Below are positions 25,371 through 34,680 of a DNA stretch of 64,000 bases, piece by piece (the stretch's first letter is position 1; every line of letters begins with the position of its first letter). A program made the translations under genes and the position numbers. Location: assembly GCA_035557635.1 (NCBI GenBank), contig DATMDR010000061.1, forward strand, positions 1 to 64,000, given 5' to 3'. The stretch comes from VRUE01 sp035557635. GTDB taxonomy: Bacteria > Actinomycetota > Thermoleophilia > Solirubrobacterales > 70-9. The notes below the pieces were generated by a model. That model made no database searches. It had not been told where the DNA came from and saw only the letters and a list, made by a program, of their open reading frames with translations.

Positions 25371-25540
25371 TCGCCGACCTCGTCGGGCTCGAAATCGACC
25401 TTGTCGCGCACCCCGCAGTCGGGGCAGGCCCAGTCATCGGGAACCTCGGTCCACGGCGTGCCGGGCGGGAAGCCCTCGCGCGGGTGGCCCGCCTCCTCGT
25501 CGTAGAAGTAACCGCAGCCCGGACAGCGGAAACGGCTCAC
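25367..25540 (-). CDS. Rubredoxin
   Basis: 57 residues, the electron carrier to AlkB. Two iron-binding CxxC pairs: FRCPGCGYFYDEEAGHP and WACPDCGVRDKVDF, with the conserved PPGTPWTEVPDDW between them. The GTG start overlaps the alkB TGA (GTGA) and its TGA overlaps the tetR GTG. It is short because rubredoxins are; a longer frame through alkB is a shadow. Confidence 0.95.
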   Translation of the reverse strand: MSRFRCPGCGYFYDEEAGHPREGFPPGTPWTEVPDDWACPDCGVRDKVDFEPDEVGE

Positions 25541-26727
25541 GCAGACGCCCCGGCGCCGTAACGGGCGAGAATGCGCTTGCGGGCGCGCGGCTGGATGTTG
25601 GCCCGGCTCAGGTCGCCTTCGTAGTGCTCGACCAGGAGCGGGTCCATCACCCGGCGCCAGAGCGGCGGGAACCAGGCGAGCACGATCATCCCGGCATAGC
25701 CGGTGGGCAGCTGCGGCGCCTCGTCGACGTGGCGCAGCGCCTGGTAGCGGCGGGTCGGGTTGGCGTGGTGGTCGCTGTGGCGCTGCAGGTGGTAGAGCAG
25801 GACGTTGGAGGCGACGTTGTTGCTGTTCCAGCTGTGCTCGGGGAGGCAGCGCTCGTAGCGGCCGTCCTCGCGCTTCTGGCGCAGCAGGCCGTAGTGCTCG
25901 AGGTAGTTGACGACCTCCAGCAGGGTGAAGCCGAGTGCCTGGATCAGCAGGTAGGGAAGGACGACAAGGCCGAAGACCGCGGTCAGCGTCCCGAACAGCA
26001 CGATCGTCATCGCCCAGGCCTGAAGGATGTCGCTGCGCCAGCTCCAGGCCGAGTGGCCGCCGCGGCCGAGGCGCTCGCGCTCGATTCCCCAGGCCGAGCG
26101 CAGGCTGCCGACGACGGTGCGGGGCAGGAAGGCCCAGAAGCTCTCCCCCAGCCGCGAGCTGGCCGGATCCTCCGGGGTGGCAACGCGGACGTGGTGGCCG
26201 CGGTTGTGCTCGATGAAGAAGTGGCCGTAACCGGTCTGCGCCAGGGCGACCTTGCTCAGCCAGCGCTCCATGCTGGCGCGCTTGTGGCCAAGCTCGTGGG
26301 CGGTGTTGATCGCGATCCCGCCGACCACCCCCATCGTCACCGCCAGGCCGATGCTCTCTGCGACCGAGAGGTCGCCGCTCGCCCAGAGCCAGCAGGCGAA
26401 GACGAGGCCAGCGAACTGGATCGGGATGAATAGGTAGGTGCACCAGCGGTAGTAGCGGTCCTGCTCGAGCCACTTGAGCACGCTGTCGGGCGGGTTGGTG
26501 GCGTCCATCCCGATCGCGATGTCGAGCAGGGGGAAGGCGACGAAGACGAGCAGTGGACCGACGAACCAGAAGAACTCGAGCCCCGTCGCCTCGACGCTCG
26601 CCCAGGCGATGAACGGCGTCAGCGGCACGACGATGCCGAGCAGCCACGCGTAGCGCTTGGGATCGCTCCAGGTAGCCGGATTGAGCTCGACGTCCTCATG
26701 GGCGTGAGAGTGAGCGTGCGCCTCCAT
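25537..26727 (-). CDS. alkB: Alkane 1-monooxygenase
   Basis: 396 residues, integral membrane non-haem diiron enzyme oxidising n-alkanes to 1-alkanols. All histidine boxes are present: HELGHK, EHNRGHHV, the NYLEHYGL motif, and LQRHSDHHANPTR. About six membrane helices precede and surround them. First gene of the alkB-rubredoxin-tetR operon. A TTGACAA-N11-TTGTCAA palindrome lies 42-68 bases upstream. The start has a clear aggagg ribosome site. Confidence 0.97.
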   Translation of the reverse strand: MEAHAHSHAHEDVELNPATWSDPKRYAWLLGIVVPLTPFIAWASVEATGLEFFWFVGPLLVFVAFPLLDIAIGMDATNPPDSVLKWLEQDRYYRWCTYLFIPIQFAGLVFACWLWASGDLSVAESIGLAVTMGVVGGIAINTAHELGHKRASMERWLSKVALAQTGYGHFFIEHNRGHHVRVATPEDPASSRLGESFWAFLPRTVVGSLRSAWGIERERLGRGGHSAWSWRSDILQAWAMTIVLFGTLTAVFGLVVLPYLLIQALGFTLLEVVNYLEHYGLLRQKREDGRYERCLPEHSWNSNNVASNVLLYHLQRHSDHHANPTRRYQALRHVDEAPQLPTGYAGMIVLAWFPPLWRRVMDPLLVEHYEGDLSRANIQPRARKRILARYGAGASA

Positions 26728-26768
26728 GCCATCTCCTCCTTGTCAAACAGCCGCGTTCAGTCCGTGCA

Positions 26769-26795
26769 GTTGACAATTTAGCCAGATTTGTCAAC
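26769..26795. promoter_or_regulatory. Operator-like inverted repeat upstream of alkB
   Basis: GTTGACAA-N11-TTGTCAAC, with further TGTCAA half-sites at 26741, 26798 and 26804. Probably bound by the TetR encoded at the end of the operon. The same stretch also lies 80 bases before secG, facing the other way. Confidence 0.65.
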
Positions 26796-26877
26796 CGTGT
26801 CAACGTCAACTCTTGATTTGTCTCAAGGCCCAGGGCGGAGCCAGGGGCGTGGAGAGACGGCTACACTCCACCCCCTC

Positions 26878-27102
26878 ATGGAGACCTTTCTCAGCTTCAT
26901 CCAGGTGATCATCTCCGCCGTCCTGATCTTCCTGATCCTGCTGCACTCGGGCAAAGACGCGGGGCTCTCGGGCGCCTTCGGGATCGGCGGCGGAGGCAGC
27001 TCCTTCGGCGGCGGCTCGATGGTCGAGCGCAACTTGGACCGGGCGACGGTCTTCTTCGCCGTCCTCTTCGCCGTCAACACGCTCGTCCTGCTGAAGATCT
27101 AG
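26878..27102 (+). CDS. secG: Preprotein translocase subunit SecG
   Basis: 74 residues from the ATG at 26878. Two membrane helices (FIQVIISAVLIFLILLHSG and TVFFAVLFAVNTLVLLKI) flank the typical glycine-rich loop GKDAGLSGAFGIGGGGSSFGG. It stimulates SecYEG-dependent export. In many actinobacteria secG follows tpiA; here the tpiA operon is 16 kb away and secG is alone between alkB and ccmF. The upstream extension of the frame is a shadow. Confidence 0.94.
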   Translation: METFLSFIQVIISAVLIFLILLHSGKDAGLSGAFGIGGGGSSFGGGSMVERNLDRATVFFAVLFAVNTLVLLKI

Positions 27103-27112
27103 TGACCCGGCA

Positions 27113-29521
27113 CTAGCCGCGGGCGGCCGGCTTCTCCGCCGGCCTGCCGTTTCCGGCGTGGCCGTTGCCGCGGTCGAGGATCTCGACCGCCTCGCGGCGC
27201 AGCTCGGCGTCGAGCAATGCGTAGTCCTCGTCGGAGAGCTTGCCGGCGGCGTGGTCCAGCTCGGCGTCACTGATCTCGCGGTACTTGGCTTCCTTCAGCG
27301 CCTCCAGCTCGGTGTCGGCAGCGGGGGCGCGGCGCGAGCGGCGGGTGGGCCAGATTGCGATCAGGGCGCCGGTCAGCGCGATCAGGGCGCCGATCCAGAT
27401 CCAGGTGACGAGCGGGTCGACGATGACGCGGAAGGTGACGGGCGCCCCTTCGGCGATGTAGCTGCGCGCCAGGCGCTCCGCGACGGCGGCCTGGAGCCGG
27501 TTGATCTGGGCGAGTGCCGCCGGGCGCAGGCGCGGGTCGGCAGCAGCCGCCCGCATCAGCTGCGCCACCGCCTCACACTGCGGTGGCGCGCCCGGGGCGC
27601 CGCGGACGCACGCGCCGAAGCCACGATCCGCCGCGCGGACCCTGCGTTTCAGCGCCGAGAGGTCCGGTTCCGGCGCGGCCCAGAGGTCGCTGCGGAGGCC
27701 GGGTTTGAGACCGACCTCGCTGGTCGCCTCACCGCTGAAGAAGCTGCCGATCGTCCTTCCCTGAACGCCGGTCGGGCGGAAGTAATCGCGGCTCGGCCGC
27801 AGCTCGAAGCGCTCCCCGTCCTGCTCGACCCCGAGCACGGCGCCGAAGGTGAGCGCTCGCTCGTCGACCGAGACCGTGGGCCGCTCGTAGGTGATCTGGC
27901 GGCCCTCGACGACGGCGCTCTCCCCCGGGCTCAGTTTCAGGTCGCGCTTGGTCTGGAAGCTGGAGGAGGCGGCGATCCCGATCAGCAGCACGGCGATGCC
28001 GGCATGGACGATGTAGCCGCCGTAGCGGCGCCGGTTGCGGGTGACGATCGCGGCGAGCGCCGCCGGCATCGATTCGCCGCTGAGCCGCCGGCGCGCCGCC
28101 GCACCGCGCCAGAACTCCTGCGCCAGTCCAGTCAGGGAAAAAGCGGCGAAGACGAAGAGAGCGAGGGCCCAAAGAGAGTTGGCGACGTCGGTACTCAGCA
28201 GCAGCGCCACGCCCACCAGGACCGCGACCGCCGCCGGCGCGAGGAAGACCCGCTTCGCCGTGTCCCAGCTGACCCGGCGCCAGGCGAGAAGCGGCCCGAT
28301 CCCGGTGAAGAGCACGAGCAGGACCGCCAGCGGCGTCGTGTACTGGTCGAACCAGGGCGCCGCCAGCGAGGCTTTCTCGCCGGTGAATAGCTCCGAGATC
28401 AGCGGGAAGAAGGTGCCCCAGAAGATCGTCGCGGTGAGCGCCACCAGGAGGAGGTTGTTGACCAGGAAGACGGCCTCGCGCGAGGCCAGCGAGTCGATCC
28501 GCCGCTCCGAGCGCAGGTCGTCGAGGCGGGAGACGATCAGCGCCGCCGAGCCGAGCAGCACCACCGCGATCAGGCCGAGGATGTAGGGACCGACCGTGCT
28601 GTCGCCGAAGGCGTGGATCGACTGCAGCACGCCGGAGCGGACGAGGAAGGTGCCGAGCAGCGCCAGCGCGAAGGTGACGACGATCAGGCTGGCGTTCCAG
28701 ACCTTCAGGATGCCTCGCTTCTCCTGGACCATGATCGAGTGCAGGAAGGCGGTCCCGGTCAGCCACGGCATCAGGGCGGCGTTCTCGACCGGATCCCAGG
28801 CCCAGTACCCGCCCCAGCCGAGCTCGGTGTACGACCAGCGCGCGCCGAGCAGCAGGCCGAGGCCGAGGAAGGCCCAGGCGATCAGCGCGAAGCGGCGCGT
28901 GGCGCGGATCCAGGCGGCGTCGAGGCGGCGGGTGACGAGGGCGCCGATCGCGAAGGCGAAGGGGATCGTGAAGGCGACGTACCCCGAGTAGAGCATCGGC
29001 GGGTGGATCATCATGCTCGGGTGCTGCAGCAGCGGGGTCAGCCCGACCCCGTCGGCCGGCGCCGGGCTCAGGGTCGCGAAGGGGTCGACGCCCTCGCCGA
29101 ACAGGAGCAGGCCAGTGAAGAAGCCCGCCACCCCCGCCAACACCGCGGTCGCGTAGGGGACCACCTCGCGCAACTTGTCCCGGGTCGCGTACAGCGCTGC
29201 CGAGGAGGCGATCGAGAGCACCCAGGCCCAGAGCAGCAGCGAGCCCTCCTGACTCGACCACATCGCCGCCAGCTTGTAGAAGGTCGGCGTCTCTATCGAG
29301 GAGTGCTCCTGGACGATGCTGAGCGAGAAGTCATCGCTGATGAAGGCGATCTCGATCAGGACCACGCAGAGGGTGAGCAGCGCGCAGAGCGTGTAGACGG
29401 CGCGACGCGAGGCATCGACCCAGCGCCGCTCCCCGCGAGCGCCCGCAAGCGCCAGACCCGCGGCGCAGAGGGTCGCGAAGAAGGCAAGCGCCAGGGCGGC
29501 GCTGCCGAGGTTAGCCGTCAT
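27113..29521 (-). CDS. ccmF: Cytochrome c haem lyase subunit CcmF with CcmI-like tail
   Basis: 802 residues, larger than the usual 630-680. About 15 membrane helices. The tryptophan-rich haem-binding loop GWGGYWAWDPVENAALMPWL and the periplasmic histidines are present. It joins haem to apocytochrome c outside the membrane. After the last helix a cytoplasmic tail (residues 730-802: KYREISDAELDHAAGKLSDEDYALLDAELRREA) resembles the tail of CcmI. The ATG overlaps the TGA of ccmE (ATGA). Uses System I, which is uncommon in actinobacteria other than this class. Confidence 0.95.
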   Translation of the reverse strand: MTANLGSAALALAFFATLCAAGLALAGARGERRWVDASRRAVYTLCALLTLCVVLIEIAFISDDFSLSIVQEHSSIETPTFYKLAAMWSSQEGSLLLWAWVLSIASSAALYATRDKLREVVPYATAVLAGVAGFFTGLLLFGEGVDPFATLSPAPADGVGLTPLLQHPSMMIHPPMLYSGYVAFTIPFAFAIGALVTRRLDAAWIRATRRFALIAWAFLGLGLLLGARWSYTELGWGGYWAWDPVENAALMPWLTGTAFLHSIMVQEKRGILKVWNASLIVVTFALALLGTFLVRSGVLQSIHAFGDSTVGPYILGLIAVVLLGSAALIVSRLDDLRSERRIDSLASREAVFLVNNLLLVALTATIFWGTFFPLISELFTGEKASLAAPWFDQYTTPLAVLLVLFTGIGPLLAWRRVSWDTAKRVFLAPAAVAVLVGVALLLSTDVANSLWALALFVFAAFSLTGLAQEFWRGAAARRRLSGESMPAALAAIVTRNRRRYGGYIVHAGIAVLLIGIAASSSFQTKRDLKLSPGESAVVEGRQITYERPTVSVDERALTFGAVLGVEQDGERFELRPSRDYFRPTGVQGRTIGSFFSGEATSEVGLKPGLRSDLWAAPEPDLSALKRRVRAADRGFGACVRGAPGAPPQCEAVAQLMRAAAADPRLRPAALAQINRLQAAVAERLARSYIAEGAPVTFRVIVDPLVTWIWIGALIALTGALIAIWPTRRSRRAPAADTELEALKEAKYREISDAELDHAAGKLSDEDYALLDAELRREAVEILDRGNGHAGNGRPAEKPAARG

Positions 29522-29922
29522 TTCCCAGAGTTCTCAACCGTGAACTTCGAGGGGCACTTGGTGATCAGCGTGTCGGGCTCGCCGACGAAGGTGCCGCTCT
29601 CGACCGTGCCCGTGAGGATGATCTCCCGCCCGCCGCGGAAGGGGTCGGGGACGGTGCCGGTGTAGGTGACGGGTAGGCGCTGGCCGCCGCCGTCGCGATC
29701 GGCGACCTGGAAGCGCAGGCCGTTGCCGTCGCGGCGGATCGATCCCGGCACGACGCGCCCGGTCATTTCGTAGCTGGTGCCCGGCGTAGCGCCAAGCAGC
29801 TGCGAGGGCTCCTTGGCCTCGGTCGAGGCGCTGAACGAGGTGTAGACGAGCCCGACGGCGAGCAGGACCGCGACGCTGAGCGCCACCACCAGCCGGATCG
29901 TCCTCTTGCGCTGGGGATCCAC
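29518..29922 (-). CDS. ccmE: Cytochrome c maturation haem chaperone CcmE, cysteine-type
   Basis: 134 residues from the GTG at 29920-29922. One membrane helix near the start (IRLVVALSVAVLLAVGLVYTSF), then an OB-fold domain (YEMTGRVVPGSIRRDGNGLRFQVAD...VTYTGTVPDPF). The haem-attachment site is KCPSKF in place of the common HxxxY, so the covalent histidine is replaced by cysteine, as in the CxxxY group known in Desulfovibrio and archaea, with the aromatic position being Phe. Overlaps ccmF (ATGA). Confidence 0.92.
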   Translation of the reverse strand: MDPQRKRTIRLVVALSVAVLLAVGLVYTSFSASTEAKEPSQLLGATPGTSYEMTGRVVPGSIRRDGNGLRFQVADRDGGGQRLPVTYTGTVPDPFRGGREIILTGTVESGTFVGEPDTLITKCPSKFTVENSGK

Positions 29923-29965
29923 GGGCGAGGAATTATCGCAAGGCGGGCCGTGGAACAATCCAGCG

Positions 29966-30670
29966 GTGGCCGATGACCCCGTCCTGCTCATCACCGGCGC
30001 CTCGAGCGGGATCGGCGCGGCGACGGCGCGAGCCGCCGCCGGCAGCTACCGGCTGGTGCTGGCGGCGCGCCGCATGGAGCCGCTGCAGGAGCTGGCCGCC
30101 GAGCTGGGCGGCGAGGAGCGGGCGCTGGCGGTGCGCTGCGACGTCACCGAGTGGGACCAGGTCGAGGCGATGGCCGCGGCGGCGCTGGAGCGCTTCGGCC
30201 GCATCGACGCCGTCTTCGCCAACGCCGGCTTCGGCGCGACCCGCGGCTTCCTCGAGGAGTCGGTCGAGCACTGGCGCTCGATGGTCCTGACCAACGTCTA
30301 CGGCGTGGCGCTGACGATCCGCGCCACCCTCCCCCACCTGCTCGAGCGCGGCGACGGCCACTTCCTGGTCACCAGCTCGGTGGCGGGCCGCCGGGCGCTG
30401 CCCGGGTCGCTCTACTCGGCGACCAAGTGGGCGGCGACCGCGATCGGAGAGGCGCTACGGGCCGAGCTGCGCCAGATGCACGAGAACCACGCGATCCGGG
30501 TGACCCTGATCGAGCCTGGGATGACCGACACCCCGTTCTTCGACAACCGCCCCGGCGAGTGGGCGCTGCAGGACGACGACATCGCCAAGGCGGTGATCTT
30601 CGCCCTGGAGCAGCGCGACGGGGTCGACGTCAACGAGATCCTGATCCGGCCGACGAGCCAGCCGACCTAG
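29966..30670 (+). CDS. Short-chain dehydrogenase/reductase
   Basis: 234 residues from the GTG at 29966. Rossmann motif ITGASSGIGAATARAAA, NNAG-like VFANAGFG, catalytic serine in VTSSVAGRRALPGSLYSATKW with the YxxxK (YSATK). It is a classical NAD(P) reductase or dehydrogenase; substrate unknown. Divergent from ccmE (43 bases apart) and convergent with the 981-residue secreted protein gene; the two stop codons share a CTAG. Confidence 0.94.
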   Translation: MADDPVLLITGASSGIGAATARAAAGSYRLVLAARRMEPLQELAAELGGEERALAVRCDVTEWDQVEAMAAAALERFGRIDAVFANAGFGATRGFLEESVEHWRSMVLTNVYGVALTIRATLPHLLERGDGHFLVTSSVAGRRALPGSLYSATKWAATAIGEALRAELRQMHENHAIRVTLIEPGMTDTPFFDNRPGEWALQDDDIAKAVIFALEQRDGVDVNEILIRPTSQPT

Positions 30671-33612
30671 CGTCGGCCTTTGCCTTTCTTCCCCTTCTTG
30701 CCGCAGGGGGTGCGCAGCTTCGGACGCATGTTGCGCTTCTTGCCGTTGTGGGCTTTGAACCTGGCGATCGCGCGGATCTTGGGGGCGCCTTTCCCTTTCT
30801 TCTTCTTGCAGAGGTTGCGCGAATTGACCAACAGTCCTTTTTTACCGCCCCTCACGGTGAGCATGAACCTCGACACCGGCACGTCGGGGACTCTGTCGAA
30901 GGTGTTGCGGATCCTCCCTTTGACCGTGTCGATGCGGCCGACCAGGTGGACCTCCACCTGACCGCGCAGGCGAGCGACGAGATCGGGCAGCAGGTTGTTG
31001 GAGGAGCGCAGGTAGACCGGGCCCTTGAGCGGCCCGTCGAGCAGCGGCGTGACCGCCTTCGCGTGGCCGTAGATCGAGTTTTTCGGGCAGTCGTTGGCGG
31101 CGAACTGGACCCGGGTGCAGACCTTCGAGAGGCTGGCCTGGTCGAGGAAGAACGAGCGCGGCAGGGTGACCGCGGCGCGGCCGATGTTGGCGTCCCCGTC
31201 GCGAGCTTTGAGGACGGCGCGCAGCTTCGGGTTCTTCCCCCGCTTGGTCGCGCCGAACACCCTGAAGTGGAGTTTCGGCCTGAAGCCGAGCCGGTCGCAG
31301 TTATTGACCTGGAACGGAACCGAGGCCGGGAAGGCGCTGAAGGAAGCGGGGTTGAGCGGGTTGGCCCCGCCGCCGCGCAGGGTCGCCCCCACCGCCATCG
31401 GCGAGCAGTTGGTCGGGTTGAGCGAGAACTGCTGGCGGTTGACCCGCAGCGAGATCGAGCGGATGTCGAGCAGCGCCCCGCCGAAGACGTGCGGGATCGT
31501 GTCCGGAACCGCGTGGACCTGCGCCGTTTCGGGATCGATTCGTAGCGCCACCCTCACCACGACCACGCCCAGGTCAAAGGGCCCGGCAGTGGCGGGGGTG
31601 ACGACTACAAGGGAGAGAGGGGCTCCGTTATGGGGCCCTGCGAGGAAAGCTTTGCCCTGGATCTGAATCGGCTCGGGGCCGGTTCCGGTGCGGACGAAGA
31701 CGGTGCCGACGAGGCTGGATTTGGGGCAGCTCGGCGCTGCCGCCTCCGCTGCGCCGCTGTTCGCCGCCGCCGCGGCGATCGCCGACTCGGGGCAGTAGCG
31801 GACGCCGGCCAGCTTCGCCGTCACGCCCGGCGGCAGGTCGACGTCGACGCCCTTCAGCTCCTGGTTGCCGTCGGCCCGGGCGACGTCGACGACCAGCGGG
31901 CTGAACTCGCCGCCCCGCGGTTTGAGCGTTTTAGCAGCGAAGCTCGGCGCGAAGGGGCGCTCGGCCAGCGTTTTCGCGCAGGGCCCACCACCAGGGGCGG
32001 AGGTCATCTCGAACTCATCGCCCGGGGCGGCGTCCGCATTGTCCGACCAGGGCGTCATCTGGGTCGCGGTCGCATTCGGCCCGCAGGTGGGCGGGCTGGT
32101 CAGCGGCGCCCTCGCGCCACCGTTGAATTTGAGGACGAAGGAGCTGAAGGGGACCTGCGGGAGACCCGGCACCGGCACGCTGCCCAGCGGCGCGTCGTCG
32201 AAGGTGGTGGTCAGCTGACCGGTCGCGGGGTTGGCCGAGACCCTGCCGAGCAGGCGGGCGGAAATGTCGTAGCGCGCCGACTCGACGGTGACGAAGATCC
32301 GGTACTGCTCGCCCGACGTCGGGTCGCGGCTGAGCTGCTGGCCGACGTAGACGCTGCCGGTGAGCGCGCCCTCAGGCAGCGGCGGAGTGTCGACTTCAAC
32401 GGTGCCGACTTTCGATGCCGGCGGGCAGGCGATTGGGTTTCTCGTCCCCTTGCCGAACTGCGCGTCGGTGCAGGCCTCGAGGCCGTTCGCGGCCGAAGGG
32501 TTGAGGCCCATCCCGGTGGGAAGGGAAACCCGCGCGGAGCGCACGTGGGAGCTGCCCTGGCTCTCTTCGCCCAGGGTTGGGTTTTTGACCTCGGGCACGT
32601 TCACGGTGACCGTCGCGCCCGCCGGTGAGTCGGTCTGGGCGGTGCCGGGATCGACGTCGATCGCAGGATCGAAGGGAATCGAGCCGCATTCCTTCGGCGA
32701 AGTTTCGAACGCAGGGGGGTCCCGGGGGATCTTCGACTCGATGAATGGAGAGCCGTTGGGGAAGTTCGGGTCGATGAATTCCGGCTCGTAGCCGTCCGCC
32801 CTCAGGTAGGTCGAGTAGACGTGCTCAAACGGCGAACCGGGGATCGCGGGGCCGAAGCAGGTCGTCGGCGTCGTGATGAAGGTGCCGTCGTCGCCCGGTG
32901 TCTCGCCGTTGCCGTCGAAGACAAGGCGGTTCTTGAGGATCCTGGCCCCTTCCTCGAATCCGGGAATTGGAAGCGTGAGTTTGGCCACGTCGATCGTGAA
33001 GTACTCGTGATAGTCGCTCTCCCAGGCAATGTCGGCCTCGAGGAAGACGTGGTTGCCGAGCGCGTCGAGGCCGAAGCGGGCCGGTTCGCCCGGTTCCGGA
33101 ATGACGTTGTAGACATTGAACGGGCCCACCGTGACTGGCGTCCCGTCGGTCGGGAATATCGTGCTGACCGCGGTCACGACGCTGGTCCCGACTTTCGAGG
33201 TCGGTGGGCAGTTTTTGGGGCTCTCTCCGGGGGCGAGCTCGCATTGCGCGGGCGTCGACTGCGGGTTGACGGTGAGACCGGCGGGGAGATCGACGCGGAC
33301 GGTGCGCAGGTTTCCGATCGGGACGGGTCCGAGGGTGCCGGGTTTCGAATTGACGATGAACTGCGTGAAGCCGACCGACGGGTGCCCGGCCGCCTGTTCG
33401 AAGAACTGCTCAGGGGTCGCGACGGAGCACTCTTCGGGCGCGTCGGTTTTGCAGGTCCCGGCCTGCCATGGGCTGTCGACTTTCGGTTCGTCCGGGTTCT
33501 GCGGGCCGATGATGGGTTCGGCCGCCACAGCTGCAGTCGCTCCCAGCGCAAGCGCGATCACGGCTACGGCCATTGAGGCCGTGCCACGCGAACCCCAGCG
33601 AATCGACCCCAT
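30667..33612 (-). CDS. Large secreted repeat protein, unknown function
   Basis: 981 residues from the ATG at 33610-33612, chosen because of the ggaggag site 8 bases before it. A signal peptide (MAVAVIALALGATAAVAAEP) is followed by four diverged copies of one unit with LPxGxxxNP, a cysteine, then CPxxSKVGTxxV (NCPPTSKVGTS, ACPPASKVGTVE, SCPKSSLVGTVF, DCPKNSIYGHA) and PLxGxVYL. The C-terminal 40 residues are Lys/Arg/Gly-rich and could bind wall polymers. Likely cell-surface or extracellular. Function unknown. Divergent from the winged-helix gene at 33761. Confidence 0.85.
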   Translation of the reverse strand: MGSIRWGSRGTASMAVAVIALALGATAAVAAEPIIGPQNPDEPKVDSPWQAGTCKTDAPEECSVATPEQFFEQAAGHPSVGFTQFIVNSKPGTLGPVPIGNLRTVRVDLPAGLTVNPQSTPAQCELAPGESPKNCPPTSKVGTSVVTAVSTIFPTDGTPVTVGPFNVYNVIPEPGEPARFGLDALGNHVFLEADIAWESDYHEYFTIDVAKLTLPIPGFEEGARILKNRLVFDGNGETPGDDGTFITTPTTCFGPAIPGSPFEHVYSTYLRADGYEPEFIDPNFPNGSPFIESKIPRDPPAFETSPKECGSIPFDPAIDVDPGTAQTDSPAGATVTVNVPEVKNPTLGEESQGSSHVRSARVSLPTGMGLNPSAANGLEACTDAQFGKGTRNPIACPPASKVGTVEVDTPPLPEGALTGSVYVGQQLSRDPTSGEQYRIFVTVESARYDISARLLGRVSANPATGQLTTTFDDAPLGSVPVPGLPQVPFSSFVLKFNGGARAPLTSPPTCGPNATATQMTPWSDNADAAPGDEFEMTSAPGGGPCAKTLAERPFAPSFAAKTLKPRGGEFSPLVVDVARADGNQELKGVDVDLPPGVTAKLAGVRYCPESAIAAAAANSGAAEAAAPSCPKSSLVGTVFVRTGTGPEPIQIQGKAFLAGPHNGAPLSLVVVTPATAGPFDLGVVVVRVALRIDPETAQVHAVPDTIPHVFGGALLDIRSISLRVNRQQFSLNPTNCSPMAVGATLRGGGANPLNPASFSAFPASVPFQVNNCDRLGFRPKLHFRVFGATKRGKNPKLRAVLKARDGDANIGRAAVTLPRSFFLDQASLSKVCTRVQFAANDCPKNSIYGHAKAVTPLLDGPLKGPVYLRSSNNLLPDLVARLRGQVEVHLVGRIDTVKGRIRNTFDRVPDVPVSRFMLTVRGGKKGLLVNSRNLCKKKKGKGAPKIRAIARFKAHNGKKRNMRPKLRTPCGKKGKKGKGRR

Positions 33613-33699
33613 TGCGCTACTCCTCCCAGTCATCCGTCAGTTCCAGCACATAGCGCCATCTGCGCCTCTTCTACCCGGTTCTCTAACTTTAAACCATCA

Positions 33700-33735
33700 T
33701 TTTTTGGTATAAGCTAACTAAGCACTTTTTGGTAT
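33700..33735. promoter_or_regulatory. Direct repeats TTTTTGGTAT in the AT-rich divergent promoter
   Basis: TTTTTTGGTAT at 33700-33710 and TTTTTGGTAT at 33726-33735, 26 bases apart, in an unusually AT-rich gap between the secreted repeat protein and the winged-helix gene. Good candidates for binding sites of that regulator. Confidence 0.5.
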
Positions 33736-33760
33736 TCAGAAAATCTGTAGAGGAGGCGTC

Positions 33761-34080
<320 letters not shown>

Positions 34081-34146
34081 ATCAGAGGCTGATTCTATGA
34101 CCGCAGCAATGCGGTTGGAGGTGCGCTCTAACTAGAGTCCCTGGAA

Positions 34147-34680
34147 GTGGGCGCACGCTCCTTCCTCATCTTCCTCGCGGTGCTGGCCGTAGTCGGCCTG
34201 CTCGGATTTGGCCTGCTCAGCAAGAGAGGCACCAGGGTCGCCGTGGGCGACCCGGTGCCGGACCGGGAGCTGCCGAGGCTGGGCAGTGAGGGAACCGGCT
34301 CGATCGCCGACCACCGCGGGCGCTGGGTGCTGGTCAACCTCTGGGCGTCCTGGTGTCTCCCCTGCCGAGAGGAGGCGCCGGCCCTGGAGCGCTTCCAGCG
34401 CCGCTACCGAGACTCCGGCGTCACCGTGCTCGGCATCAACGTCCAGGACAACACCGACGACGCGCTGGCCTTCCTGCGCGAGTACCCGATCAGCTACCCG
34501 CAGCTGCGATCGGTCGGCGACGAGCGCAGCGAAGCCTTCGGCTCGACCGGCGTCCCGGAGAACTTCCTGGTCGACCCGAGCGGACGCCTGGCGCTGATCC
34601 GGCTCGGCCCGGTCGACGACCGCTTCCTGCGCGAGAACGTCGTGCCACCCATCACGGCGGAGCCCAGGGGGTCGCGGTGA
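34147..34680 (+). CDS. Thioredoxin-like protein for cytochrome c maturation (CcmG/ResA type)
   Basis: 177 residues, GTG start. An N-terminal membrane anchor (FLIFLAVLAVVGLLGFGLLS) is followed by an AhpC/TlpA thioredoxin fold with the redox pair in WASWCLPCREEAP (CLPC) and a cis-proline region GSTGVPENFLVDP. It keeps apocytochrome cysteines reduced outside the membrane. Its TGA overlaps the start of ccmH (GTGA), and ccmF/ccmE lie 4.2 kb away on the other strand, so this is the second half of a split Ccm locus. Confidence 0.93.
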   Translation: MGARSFLIFLAVLAVVGLLGFGLLSKRGTRVAVGDPVPDRELPRLGSEGTGSIADHRGRWVLVNLWASWCLPCREEAPALERFQRRYRDSGVTVLGINVQDNTDDALAFLREYPISYPQLRSVGDERSEAFGSTGVPENFLVDPSGRLALIRLGPVDDRFLRENVVPPITAEPRGSR

